From Tanypteryx hageni (taxonomy: Eukaryota; Arthropoda; Insecta; Odonata; Petaluridae), in NCBI GenBank assembly GCA_028673005.1, contig CM054116.1, positions 67,721,211-67,785,210 of the forward strand: 64,000 nt of DNA, read 5' to 3'. The translations under genes were made by a program, and so were the position numbers. How positions within the stretch are numbered: the first letter of the stretch is position 1; every line of letters starts with the position of its first letter. Shown in pieces: positions 46,481 through 55,685 of the stretch. The notes under the pieces are model-generated. The model saw only the letters and a program-made list of their open reading frames with translations, did not search any database and was not told the DNA's origin.

Positions 46481-47610
46481 TGCTGATCTGAGAGAGATGA
46501 AAGATAAACATGCTGAAAGTTTCCGGAATTTTTGAAAATCACTGAATGTAGACTTAACAGAGACGCCCCCACGATGGAAAATAAACTATTTTCGTATTAG
46601 ATAAACGATAAAGCTAAGGGAAAAACGCTTATATAATGAAATAAATTGGAACATACATAGTGATTATCATAATTCGGATAAAAGTGTATTCTTTGTATTT
46701 TACATATTTATAAACGAAATTCACTAAAAAGTCGCGAATGATTTGGCTTCCCCAAACACAGAAATTTATTTAGCAGATGCTTTTAAACTGCTTTAGATCC
46801 ACCAAAATCATATAGAAATTTATGTAACAATGTCGCTGTTACTTAGAAAAAAGAAATGACCAAATGACCATTTAAATAAGCTTGGCAACAAATTAGAGAT
46901 GAATATCAAACCAAATAAATTTGTCCCACCGACAACCTCACGTTAAACCGCCTCCCTCGGAGTAATAATATTTACCTATTACTATACGCTAGCTAAAAAG
47001 ATTTGTTTCACAAATCGTTTGGGTAGCTATATTTTTATTACCAATTTTCTTACAAAAAATAAAAATAAGGTGTTTCGATGAGTAGGCCGTTAAAATGGGT
47101 GAATATCGATTTTCACACCAAAAGTGAAACTGTTGACCTAATAAATATAAATATTTGAATAAATTGAACGTGATAATAAAATAATGACCATACTTGATGC
47201 AATATGTATCCCAAATGACTTTAAAAATTATTCGGGATTCAAAGGAAAAACTATTTGCATTTCCATGTAGAAATTGCGTTAAATTCGCATTTTTGTTGTC
47301 TTGACGTAAATCATTGTGACCGAAACTAATTTTTGATGAAAAACATTTTCACGGATAAAGATTTCCTGGATCATTGCACCAATAAATATAAATGCAGGCA
47401 GTCATGCAAGATTTGGGGGGAAAAAACAGTTCAATACACATCGCGCGAACTTAACTACGTATGCGTCTGATCTCACTACACTCTTTCTTGACTGGACGAA
47501 ACTACAGCTGATAAAAACACAACAAAACCGCGGAAAATGTCTCCTACACGTAAATGGCATTCATATATTGATTACCTCATTCATGTGAAAATCAAATTTG
47601 ATAAATACTT
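46481..47610. other. Non-coding stretch, nothing recognised
   Basis: A+T-rich sequence. No repeats or coding recognised. Confidence 0.5.
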
Positions 47611-47618
47611 ATGCTAAA

Positions 47619-48217
47619 CAGTGACGGATTTAAGGGGTATCGCAAATGGCGCGCGCCAGAGGCCCCGTAAAGTATGGAATTGCTTCTCAACTTGGGTTAC
47701 ACGGAGCCCTAGGGTTGCGCGAAAGATAGGGGTTCTATGAGGATCCACTAAAATTGGAGAAAAAGGCAAGGTTTCCCTAAATATTGAAATTCTCCCACAT
47801 AATCAGTAGCAGATTTAAGGGGGATCGCACTTGGCGCGCGACAGGGGTCCCTTGAAGTAAAGGGCCTCGAAAAAATGTTCGTGTATATAATCTAAGAAAT
47901 ATTAAACGTCTCAATTTAAAAACCAGTGGAACACCTCTATGACTCCATAGAAAAACGATCGTTAAGATGTGACACAAAAGAGGATAGCCGTTAGGAGCGG
48001 TTTTACTATATATTTAGATTGAAGGGCCCCCGACTGCTTAGCGCCAGGGCCCCGAAATGTTTAGCGCCAGGGGCTCCCAAATGTTTAGCATCAGGGACCC
48101 CAAATGTTTAGCGCCAGGGGCTCCCAAATGTTTAGCATCAGGGACCCCAAATGTTTAGCGCCAGGGCCCCCCAAATGTTTAGCGCCAGGGACCCCAAGCG
48201 GCGTAAATCCGCCACTG
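47619..48217. mobile_element. hAT-like element with internal tandem array
   Basis: The left end is CAGTGACGGATTTAAG and the right end, complemented, is CAGTGGCGGATTTACG. The flanks are ATGCTAAA (47611-47618) and ATACTATA (48218-48225), agreeing at 6 of 8. A second end-like sequence, CAGTAGCAGATTTAAG, occurs at about 47804, followed by the same kind of GCGCG and GGCCC/GGTCC words. The left half is therefore duplicated, or a related element is nested. The right 180 bases are a tandem array (48035-48198). No transposase coding is present. Confidence 0.65.
48035..48198. repeat. Seven tandem 23/24-bp units in hAT element
   Basis: The units follow the pattern TGTTTAGCGCCAGGG plus a C-rich end and AAA. 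They alternate in length 23, 24, 23, 24, 23, 24, 23, and two GCATCAGGGACC variants alternate with GCGCCAGGGG ones, so a two-unit block was probably duplicated. They abut the right terminal repeat and may be multiplied transposase-binding subterminal sites. Confidence 0.9.
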
Positions 48218-48225
48218 ATACTATA

Positions 48226-48420
48226 CAAATCTGTATTCAATGTTATCATTTTACTTTGTATGATTTAGGTACATAATGTTCATATAATGTATTTTGTTAT
48301 ACCTTATTTTATTCTTTTTCTTGTATTTATTATATTGACGAAGGGTTAAATGTAAGAATGGACCTTATGGTCTAAATTTCGCCCGAATAAAGACGATTAT
48401 CTATTTATCTATCTATACAT
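48226..48420 (+). mobile_element. Non-LTR retroelement 3' end with ATCT tail
   Basis: A small hairpin GACC, TTAT, GGTC at 48361-48372 is followed by a GCCCGAATAAAGAC phrase and a TATC/ATCT-type tail to about 48420. The same order (hairpin, GCCC, AATAAAGAC, tetranucleotide tail) occurs on the minus strand at 55613-55685 and 62816-62895. Such tails are known from several insect LINE clades and their SINEs. Only the 3' end is preserved, as in 5'-truncated copies, and the start is arbitrary. Confidence 0.6.
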
Positions 48421-48992
48421 AGATATCAAGTATTATTTCGATTGGCGAAGCCACACAGGCACTGAACCATAATTTCTGGACGAAAATTGTTGAGAGTGCA
48501 TACTGGGGAGAGCTGGTCGCAATAATCGACATATTATAATGTTGCTGGACGCTAAATAGCTATTTTTGAGTAATATGGTTTATGCAGTATTGTTTATTAC
48601 TTCAAGCTCTATAACTGACTGAATTTAAATCAATATCGTTAGAGCCATTTTGTGAATAATCTGACAATTTGTGAAAATCAACAAGAACCCTTCATTCAAG
48701 TCTTCATAGTTTTATTATAAATAATTGTATGCCTAAATGCGAAATATACAAACGGTACGTCTGTCTGTCTAGCGCGGCTCTAGAGTTTAAACTCTTCAAT
48801 ATACGAAAACCATCTGCGTGCAGGAGAAATCTTCCGCGGTTAAGTTTTCATAGCAGTAGTAATTTATTCCAGTCAGGAAAGGGTGTAGTGAGACCATATG
48901 CATACGCAGTACATGGGATGTTTGTGCAATTTATATGGAACCGATTTTTTCTATTAGAAATATTTAAAAAGTGACTGATATATACATGCATA
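48421..48992. other. Non-coding stretch, nothing recognised
   Basis: A+T-rich sequence with an 81-codon frame at 48729-48974 that I do not recognise. Confidence 0.45.
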
Positions 48993-49000
48993 TGCTAGGG

Positions 49001-49245
49001 CAGAGGTCCGCAACATATGACCCGCGGGTCAATGAGTGGCCCGCCATCACGATTTGGGTGGTCCACAAAGGCAAACATGTTCTGAATGGTTTAAGTTTTG
49101 AAAATAAGAATAATTCAATTGCTAAATATAGCTTATATAAATATTCAGGTTTGATTTTTCTTTTCATTCGAATTTTTTAATTGACCCAACGCATTTCGTC
49201 AAAACCTTTAATTTACCCGCCATCAAAAAAGGTTGTCGACAACTG
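49001..49245. mobile_element. hAT-like MITE with 8-bp TSD
   Basis: The left end is CAGAGGTCCGCAACA and the right end, complemented, is CAGTTGTCGACAACC, matching at 10 of 15. The flanks TGCTAGGG (48993-49000) and TGCTCGAG (49246-49253) agree at 6 of 8. The body starts with GC-rich GACCCGCGGGTC and has an A+T-rich centre. At 245 bp it cannot code for a transposase. Open frames across it on both strands are incidental. Confidence 0.6.
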
Positions 49246-49253
49246 TGCTCGAG

Positions 49254-49544
49254 GGTCAGCCTCCGGACTCGATCACAATCCCGTGCTTTTCTCGACTTTT
49301 CTAAACTGTGTTAGAATTAGAGTCGGTTGGACAGTCTTACTTTGAGATAAAATGTCCTCTGTCCTACTTTGATATCGAGTAGGACGCAAAATGTCCTACT
49401 TTGTGGGCGACATCCTCCCTAATCGACCACATGGCTAACGGGACCTAACGGGTGTGACTCACATCATTTCATATTATCAAAAAATGAAAGAGAAATAATA
49501 CTACAAATGGAGATAATAGAAATAATCCTACAAATAATAATATA
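49254..49544. other. Stretch with repeated TGTCCTACTTTG words
   Basis: AAAATGTCCTCTGTCCTACTTTG and a second ATGTCCTACTTTG, plus an inverted-looking AGTAGGAC, lie at about 49350-49405. They may be subterminal repeats of the hAT element whose transposase fragment follows. No ends were identified. Confidence 0.35.
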
Positions 49545-50215
49545 ATGTGCGAATTTAAATCGAAAAAAACAGTTTGTAAAGAGGAGCAATTTTTTGGTTA
49601 TGAACTTCGGCGTAGAGTGGAAAAGATAATTCATCATCAAACAAAAGTTGAAAAACGAAGTTGTCTTTTTTCTCTGCTTATCTGAGCTATTTATTGAAAA
49701 AATTGAATACAATAAAAATGGGTTACGTATCAAATTTAGCTCCTTTTTCCTTTTCTGATAATATATTGCCAAAGTATCGAGATTTTTGCAATATCGCTGA
49801 TACTCTGAATTTAGATAATATTTTAGAGCTTAATATGGCCAAATTATTTGAAAAACTTGTAACAATTACAAAGAATTATCATCTAATCGCTGCCGGTAAT
49901 TATTGGAAAAAATGTGATGATCCTGGGGAAAAGTGGCGATACATATTAAAAAGTGGAAATTCCGATAATCTACTGCAGATAGTATCGTACCTATACATTT
50001 AACATTCCAGCGCCGTCTGCTTTTACCTGAAGAATATTTTCTGCAATGGAAGTAAAATGGAGAGCAGAAAGAAATCGCTGTACTGTTGATTTATTATAAG
50101 CGAATTGCTAATTTATATGAATAACGGAAGTTCTTGCTCTGAATTTTATGACAGCATTTAGACAGCAAAATTTTATTGAGTGCTGCGAAAGAGCAAATAA
50201 AAATCTAAATTTAAA
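49545..50215 (+). pseudogene. hAT transposase C-terminal relic (hATC region)
   Basis: The piece at about 49555-49680 reads VCKEEQFFGYELRRRVEK. The open frame 49661-50002 follows with LPKYRDFCNIADTLN and KWRYILKSGNSDNLLQIVSY. In a shifted frame, about 50008-50085 reads IPAPSAF, a stop, RIFSAMEVKWRAERNRC, and a last piece SELLIYMNN follows around 50100. IP(A/C)SNA-x-x-ERVFS-x-x-x-x-KW-x-x-x-RNR is the signature of the hATC dimerisation region at the transposase C-terminus. The copy has frameshifts and stops, including one at the ERIFS glutamate position, so it is dead. A poly(A) run follows at about 50219-50237. Its own terminal repeats are not recognised. Confidence 0.7.
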
Positions 50216-50734
50216 ATGAAAAAAAAAAAAAAAAATTAAAATTAAATGCATTTTCTAACATTATACATGTTTGCCTTTTGTCATAAGCACAATACCACTT
50301 TTTGAAAGATTTATTCTATGTTTATAGTATTAAAAAATGTGAAATGGTTCTTTTTTTCCAGGTTTTACTACCAACTGTCATCGTTGAGTTAATATACTTC
50401 TAGTATAAAAATGTCCTATCTAAAAATTTTAGATTTTGGTTCATGCAATTACAAATATTATTTTGTTTTAGGCTTCTAATGTCTACGGATAATATTCGCA
50501 TAATAAATCTTAATTATTGATATGTTGATAGTGTTTTTCACTTTGTTTGAATTATTATGTACTAGTATTTGCTTATCCACTGACTGTTGCCGACTGGTCT
50601 TGAGACCAATTTGTAACATCGGGTTGTCATATTATAACTGTAAGTAATTTGTGTCTGTTCTAAGAGTATCGAAAAAAATACGATTAAATTTTGGAATGAA
50701 AATTTTTTCTAATCATTTAGATGGAGTTGTTTAC
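50216..50734. other. Non-coding stretch
   Basis: A poly(A) run at 50219-50237, then A+T-rich sequence with nothing recognised. Confidence 0.5.
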
Positions 50735-51399
50735 AACAACCGTGACGTTTCCGTCGCGTCATCGTTCCGTTCCGTCACGGTTTCTCTGGAGGAATATTCG
50801 ACGGGACGGTGACGGTCTGAACGTGTCGATTCCTGTGCCTCTCTTCCAGTGTGAACACCGAACCCGTCAGGCTTCCATCAGTCTCTGTTAGTAACAGTTT
50901 GTTTTCATCACAATGTACGAAAAACTAATAGAAATGGTTAGAGAACATGAAGAACTGTACGATATCGTAAATAAAAAGTACAGTGATAATGGACATAACG
51001 AGAAACTGTGACATGAAAGTTGAGAAGAATTAAAGAAGTCAGATAAAACTCAATATTTATCAGGTATTTATTTAAGAATATGTTATTATTTATATATAAT
51101 ATATTTATTATATATTTATTGACATTAGATCATTTTTACTTCAACAAGAATTACCTTTTCTTAGTACGTCCGTCGATTCTCCTTCTCTTCATCTAAAAGT
51201 AGAGCAATTACTCCCAATTTCACATTAGAAAACATTTACTAACTTATTCCAGTCACAGACTCTAAGTTCTAACCACAACTGAAAATGTGACCGTCCGCGT
51301 CGAAATCTCAACGTACAATGTGAACATCGATGAAATATGACGTGACGGAGACGGTCCGTGACGGTTCGTTGACGTTCCGTATAATGTGAATCGGCCTTA
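50735..51399 (+). mobile_element. Harbinger-like element with MADF remnant
   Basis: Both ends carry GC-rich subterminal words of the CCGTCACGG / GACGGTGACGG type: at about 50740-50815 on the left and, inverted, 51285-51380 on the right. The right end is ...TGTGAATCGGCCTTA at 51399. The left counterpart of that end is not found, so the left boundary is a guess. Between them lies a broken MADF domain (50913-51050). PIF/Harbinger elements typically carry a second gene with a Myb/SANT or MADF DNA-binding domain, which fits. The DDE transposase gene is absent. Confidence 0.5.
50913..51050 (+). pseudogene. MADF-domain gene fragment with two TGA stops
   Basis: From ATG at 50913 the frame reads MYEKLIEMVREHEELYDIV and NKKYSDNGHNEKL, then TGA at 51009, HES, TGA at 51021, then EELKKSDKT. 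MADF domains start with LI-x-x-V-x-x-x-x-x-LYD and contain two conserved tryptophans in exactly these places. Both stops therefore most simply derive from TGG. After about 51050 the similarity ends. The role in an intact element would be DNA binding alongside the transposase. The fragment is too short and too broken to work. Confidence 0.7.
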
Positions 51400-52125
51400 G
51401 CACGTGCATTTTTTAATGTCAACAATACTTCTACAATGCATCAATTTGAATTTAATTATTGTTTAGTTAAATGGAAGATACTTCAATTGAAATTTAATGT
51501 AAATTTTTGTTTTAAAATATAATTCACACATTTATTATTTTATTAACTAACACTTAGTGCAAATATATGTACTATATTCACAATAAACATCGTACCACCG
51601 GAAATAAAACTTTTTTGATTGGTAGAATTAGAATCAACTGACGAGCTTGACAGTGTGTTATTTATATATAGGTACATATAGTGTGCTGTATGCATTTTTC
51701 ATTCAAATCACATTACATTCCGATATTTATGAAAACACCTACATGTGTATTCGCCATGATAAGCTAAGAAAAAAGTATTTTCAACCTAATAAACGAAGTA
51801 CTTCGCCAAAATCAACACCACTTCCCCGACTAGAAAGCTTAAACCCTTGAGGTCTTCAATCCTCCCTCCAGCGCGATTTAGAGCGCTATCCTTCTGGAAC
51901 ACATGATGATCAAATTAGAGCGCTCCTCTCACGACAAGAGAGGATATATATATATATATGCAATTCTCCCGAGAATATAGTCAATGTTCGATGCGAGCAT
52001 GATCTCCCGTTACCACCAAAATTTCATCCAATGTACCTGCGGCCGCGAAGTGAACGACGGTGATGCGGACGATCAGTCCTAATTCCCTAGAAAACCGCTC
52101 GAGGGACACACAAAACGAGATATGG
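51400..52125. other. Non-coding stretch
   Basis: A+T-rich with a short AT run at about 51942-51959. Nothing else is recognised. Confidence 0.5.
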
Positions 52126-52660
52126 TTAGGGAGATAGTGGAAAGCAAGGGAGGAGGAGGAAAGAGGTGGGCAGGGACGGATAGAGAGAGAAAGGCATGGA
52201 AAATGAGGGGGAGATGGAAGGGAGAGAGAGATGGAAGGGGGAGAGAGATGGAAGGGAGAGAGAGATGGAAGGGAGAGAGAGATGGAAGGGAGAGATTGAG
52301 AAGGAGAGACGGGAAGATACAGAGGGGGAAGAATAGAGTGAGATAGAAAAGGCAATGGAGATGGAGGGTGTAGAGAAGAAGAGGGAGGGAGGGAGTGGGA
52401 GGGAGTGGAAGAAAGTGGGAGGGAGTGGGAGGAAGAGAGAGGAATGGGAGAGTGAAAGAGGGAGGAAGGGAGAGGGAGACAGTGAGGGAGGGAGAGAAAG
52501 AGAGAGTGGGAGAGAGGAGGGAGAGAGAGTGAGGGAGGGAGTGAGAGAAAGAGAGAGAGGGAGGAAGGAGGGAGAGAGGGGGAGGCGAGGGAAGGGGCGA
52601 GAGAAAGGGAAGGGGAGGGCAGTTGAGAGAGAGAGGCGTAGAGAGGGGGAAAGGGATGGA
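52126..52660. repeat. Purine-rich (GA) low-complexity tract
   Basis: More than 500 bases are almost all G and A on the plus strand, with GGGAGAGAGAGATGGAAGG units repeated around 52210-52290. The complement is free of stops for up to 243 codons and codes Ser/Pro/Leu/His strings. This is composition, not a gene. Such tracts can adopt triplex (H-DNA) structures. Confidence 0.9.
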
Positions 52661-55253
52661 ATGGTAAATATCTTTTATCGGGCGATATAACGATTTCTTT
52701 CTCAATTCTCACTCAACAAATCGAAGTTTTCTTAAGAAGAGTAATATAGAGTTTGAGTATAAAATTGAACTGCGTGCAAATTAAAGGTGGAACAAATTAA
52801 GAAAACAAATTAAATAAAGTCAGATGTGTAAAGTTTTAGGGATATGGGAGTGGGGGGAGAGAGAGAGAGAGGGTGGTCACCGCGGGAATTGATAAAATAC
52901 TCCCAAGAGGCAGAGCCGAACACGCCCCCGCGTGATTCAAGTCTCCAACCCTTCAGCGTTGGTATGAGAATTCCGCCAAAAGACAAGGAAGGAGTCTGCT
53001 TTCGTGTGTTTGCGTGTGTATGGGAAGAGTTATTTTTCTAAAGCGGCCGTCATCTGTTTCAGTTGCAGAGAAGGGTAGACGTCGGGTGGGAGGGAGAGAA
53101 AGGGGTAGGGGAAGGAAGGATTCCCCTGGATATATATGCCCCGTGCAGGTATCGATCCCGGGAACCCGAATTTGGGCGGGCCTTGGATCACGTGGTTCGA
53201 ATGTTCCCCGGTAGGAAGCGGGTGGAGCGCCCTCTCTCCTCTATTTCCCTTTCTCCCACACGGTGAAGGAACGTCGGGTGGAGAGTATGGATAGGGAGCT
53301 CAATGAAGGAATGGACGTTTAATATAGAAAGAAGGGTGGTGGGTAATTTTTCTGGAACACGAGAAAACGCTAAATTTAACATGTTCTTCCGTGGATAAAT
53401 GTTAACCATAGGTTGTAGGTTGCAGATGTGTCCATAAAAGTTTCTTTTTAATTTCTTGTCGCGTTGTTCCTCCGTTTGACTTGTGCTTAACTAAATTTTT
53501 TTTTATTTTCACTAAGATAAATGAATATTAATTTGGCGAGAATATTGAAACAATTTACCCTATAAAATATAGACACAAATGCCATTATTTTGGGAAAATT
53601 AAAGCTTTTTAGCCCCCTCTTACACCTTAATCTCATTTCCAAATATAAAAAATTTTCCATATAAAATGACACCAATAATAATCACCAATGATATGGTATT
53701 TTGAAAAATATTAGAGAAAATCGATGATTTTTAGAAAAATAATCACCATATATAATGTTCAAATAAAAAGTGGCAGCATGTTCATTAAATAGTCTCTTCT
53801 TAGATCACATATTCCCTCAGTGCTTTACTGAATTTTAGTTCAATATAGATGTAATAACGACATAATTCTATGATTGTATTTTATGGAGACATCGATAAAT
53901 TTGCCTATTTAGGATTGTAACCCTGTAAAATGTGCTTATCTTCCTACTTATTTAAATTCATCCAATATTAAATATCAAGAGTAAAATCAAGTTTAATTGT
54001 TACTTTCTTTTTTAAAAGGCGCTTGGCCGTCATGAAAGTATTAATGATTATGCAATAAGCTAAAATAGGAATATTCTAACACAACAATATATCACGCAGA
54101 TTATATCTATATTTTCAAAATTCCTAATTATTTAATAACAGGATCTTTTATGAAATAATTTCAAGATATATACATATTTTTGTTTATGTTTTGGCTAGTT
54201 TTGGAAAATGATAATCTCGTGGAAATAATAGACTTTACCTGAATATGTCGAAAGAATTCCACACATGTGGTAATGCAATTTAATCATGAAAAACATTTCA
54301 GAAAAACTTATTGGGTGTACTTTAAGATTTTCCAGAGTTAATAAAAGTTTCATGAATTTCATCAACCTTTATTTTAATATCATCTAAGACTTAATGCGGT
54401 TCTATACATTTTTTCGTAGCATATAATTTAGAGCCGTCTTAAAATATAAATATCTTTTTTCGGAACTCATCAGGATAGTTTTAACAAAAAGCCCAAATCT
54501 ACCACATTTTCTAAGCATTGTAAAAATTACAGTTAAAGCTCAAATGCGCGACGTATTGATCCACCTACCATTTCCGCCATCCCCAACCGCATTATTCTGA
54601 ATTTTCCTCATTGGAGTAAGAACCCTATTCCCGGAAGTTAAAAAATAAATAAACACAAAGTAAAAAAAATCAGCGACTCGACCGCAAAGTACGAATACTC
54701 CGATATAATTGGTTGAACTGCAATGTGGGCGAAGGGCGGGGTCGGAACTCCTCCTAGAGCAGACGGAGGTTCCCTCTGGGAGTTGCACCGCGAACCATTT
54801 CGCCGGTGTAAAAGACGTGTGCAGCGTCGGAGACAGAGAGAGTCGCATGGAGCTCGTCGGTGGACGTCTGTTAAAGATGAGCGGATGGGAAAACGAAAAT
54901 CCCCGAATGAGGAACGAAAATGGCGAAAGATTTTGGACCTGAGTAATAACAGATGGAGAAAAGAGGGAATACGGAAGTAACAGAGGAGATGTGGAGAGGA
55001 TTATAAGCAGGGAACGAGAGGGACGATGGCACGATCCTCCCTTTCAGTGGGATTTAGGAGAGAAAGGGCAAGACATCCGATTGATTTAGTACGGAAAGGA
55101 ATACGTGACCATCGCTATTAATGAAGGTGAGAGAAGAAGGGGTCGAGCAAGAAGAATTCGCGTTTCAATTTTTGTAATTCTTTGAAGGGGATCGAAGAGA
55201 ACCTCGGGAGTCGATTGTGCTTTCGGCGATAAAAAAAGGAGGCAAAACGGAAA
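52661..55253. other. Non-coding stretch, nothing recognised
   Basis: A GC-richer purine patch at about 52845-53270 holds overlapping frames of 65-67 codons. The rest to 54540 is very A+T-rich, then a mixed patch at 54700-55060. No recognisable protein or repeat. Confidence 0.5.
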
Positions 55254-55500
55254 GACAGACAGACAAACAGACAGACAAACAGACAGACAAACAGACAGAC
55301 AAACAGACAGACAAACAGACAGACAAACAGACAAACAAACAGACAGACAAACAGACAGACAAACAGACAGACAAACAGACAGACAAACAGACAGACAAAC
55401 AGACAGACAAACAGACAGACAGACAAACAGACAGACAAACAGACAGACAAACAGACAGACAAACAGACAGACAAACAGACAGACAAACAGACAGACAAAC
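55254..55500. repeat. 12-bp minisatellite (ACAGACAGACAA)n
   Basis: About 20 copies of the 12-base unit. A few interruptions (ACAAACAAACAG near 55330, and an extra GACA near 55415) shift the phase. All six frames are open because the unit has no stop, giving the false TDKQ and CLSV repeats. It most likely arose by slippage. Confidence 0.97.
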
Positions 55501-55612
55501 GACTTTATTTAGGGCGGAATTGAGAAGGTTAGGAGGAAAAGCGGAAAAAAGAACAATGGCGAAAATGTTGCTGCGATGAGAAGGGAGTGTGAAAAGAATA
55601 AGAGAGAAGTTG
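55501..55612. other. Non-coding spacer
   Basis: G/A-rich spacer between the minisatellite and the retroelement tail. Confidence 0.5.
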
Positions 55613-55685
55613 GGATAGATAGATATCCGTCTTTATTAGGGCGAGATTGAGACTAGGCAGTCTCTTCTTTCATCTAACCTATTAT
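55613..55685 (-). mobile_element. Non-LTR retroelement 3' end (copy 2)
   Basis: On the minus strand it ends in GCCCTAATAAAGAC and then a (TATC)n tail read from 55625 down to 55613. Just upstream of that phrase is a perfect 6-bp hairpin (55649-55654 with 55659-55664). The first 70 or so bases match copy 3 at 62816-62895 closely and then diverge. This fits 5' truncation or different lengths of survival. Confidence 0.65.

Noticed and set aside
48035..48198. CRISPR-like regular repeats
   Set aside because: Units are directly tandem without unique spacers and lie within a transposon end in a eukaryotic context.
51981..52712. Minus-strand open frame of 243 codons, the longest in the window
   Set aside because: It is the complement of the GA tract and codes Ser/Pro/Leu/His strings. 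A second frame is open for 208 codons over the same bases, so openness is compositional.
53135..53175. tRNA-like TATCGATCCCGGGAACC
   Set aside because: The T arm does not pair, and no A box or cloverleaf can be built around it.
55118..55579. Open frames with repeated TDKQ or CLSV/CLFV units
   Set aside because: Translation of the stop-free 12-bp minisatellite in every frame.
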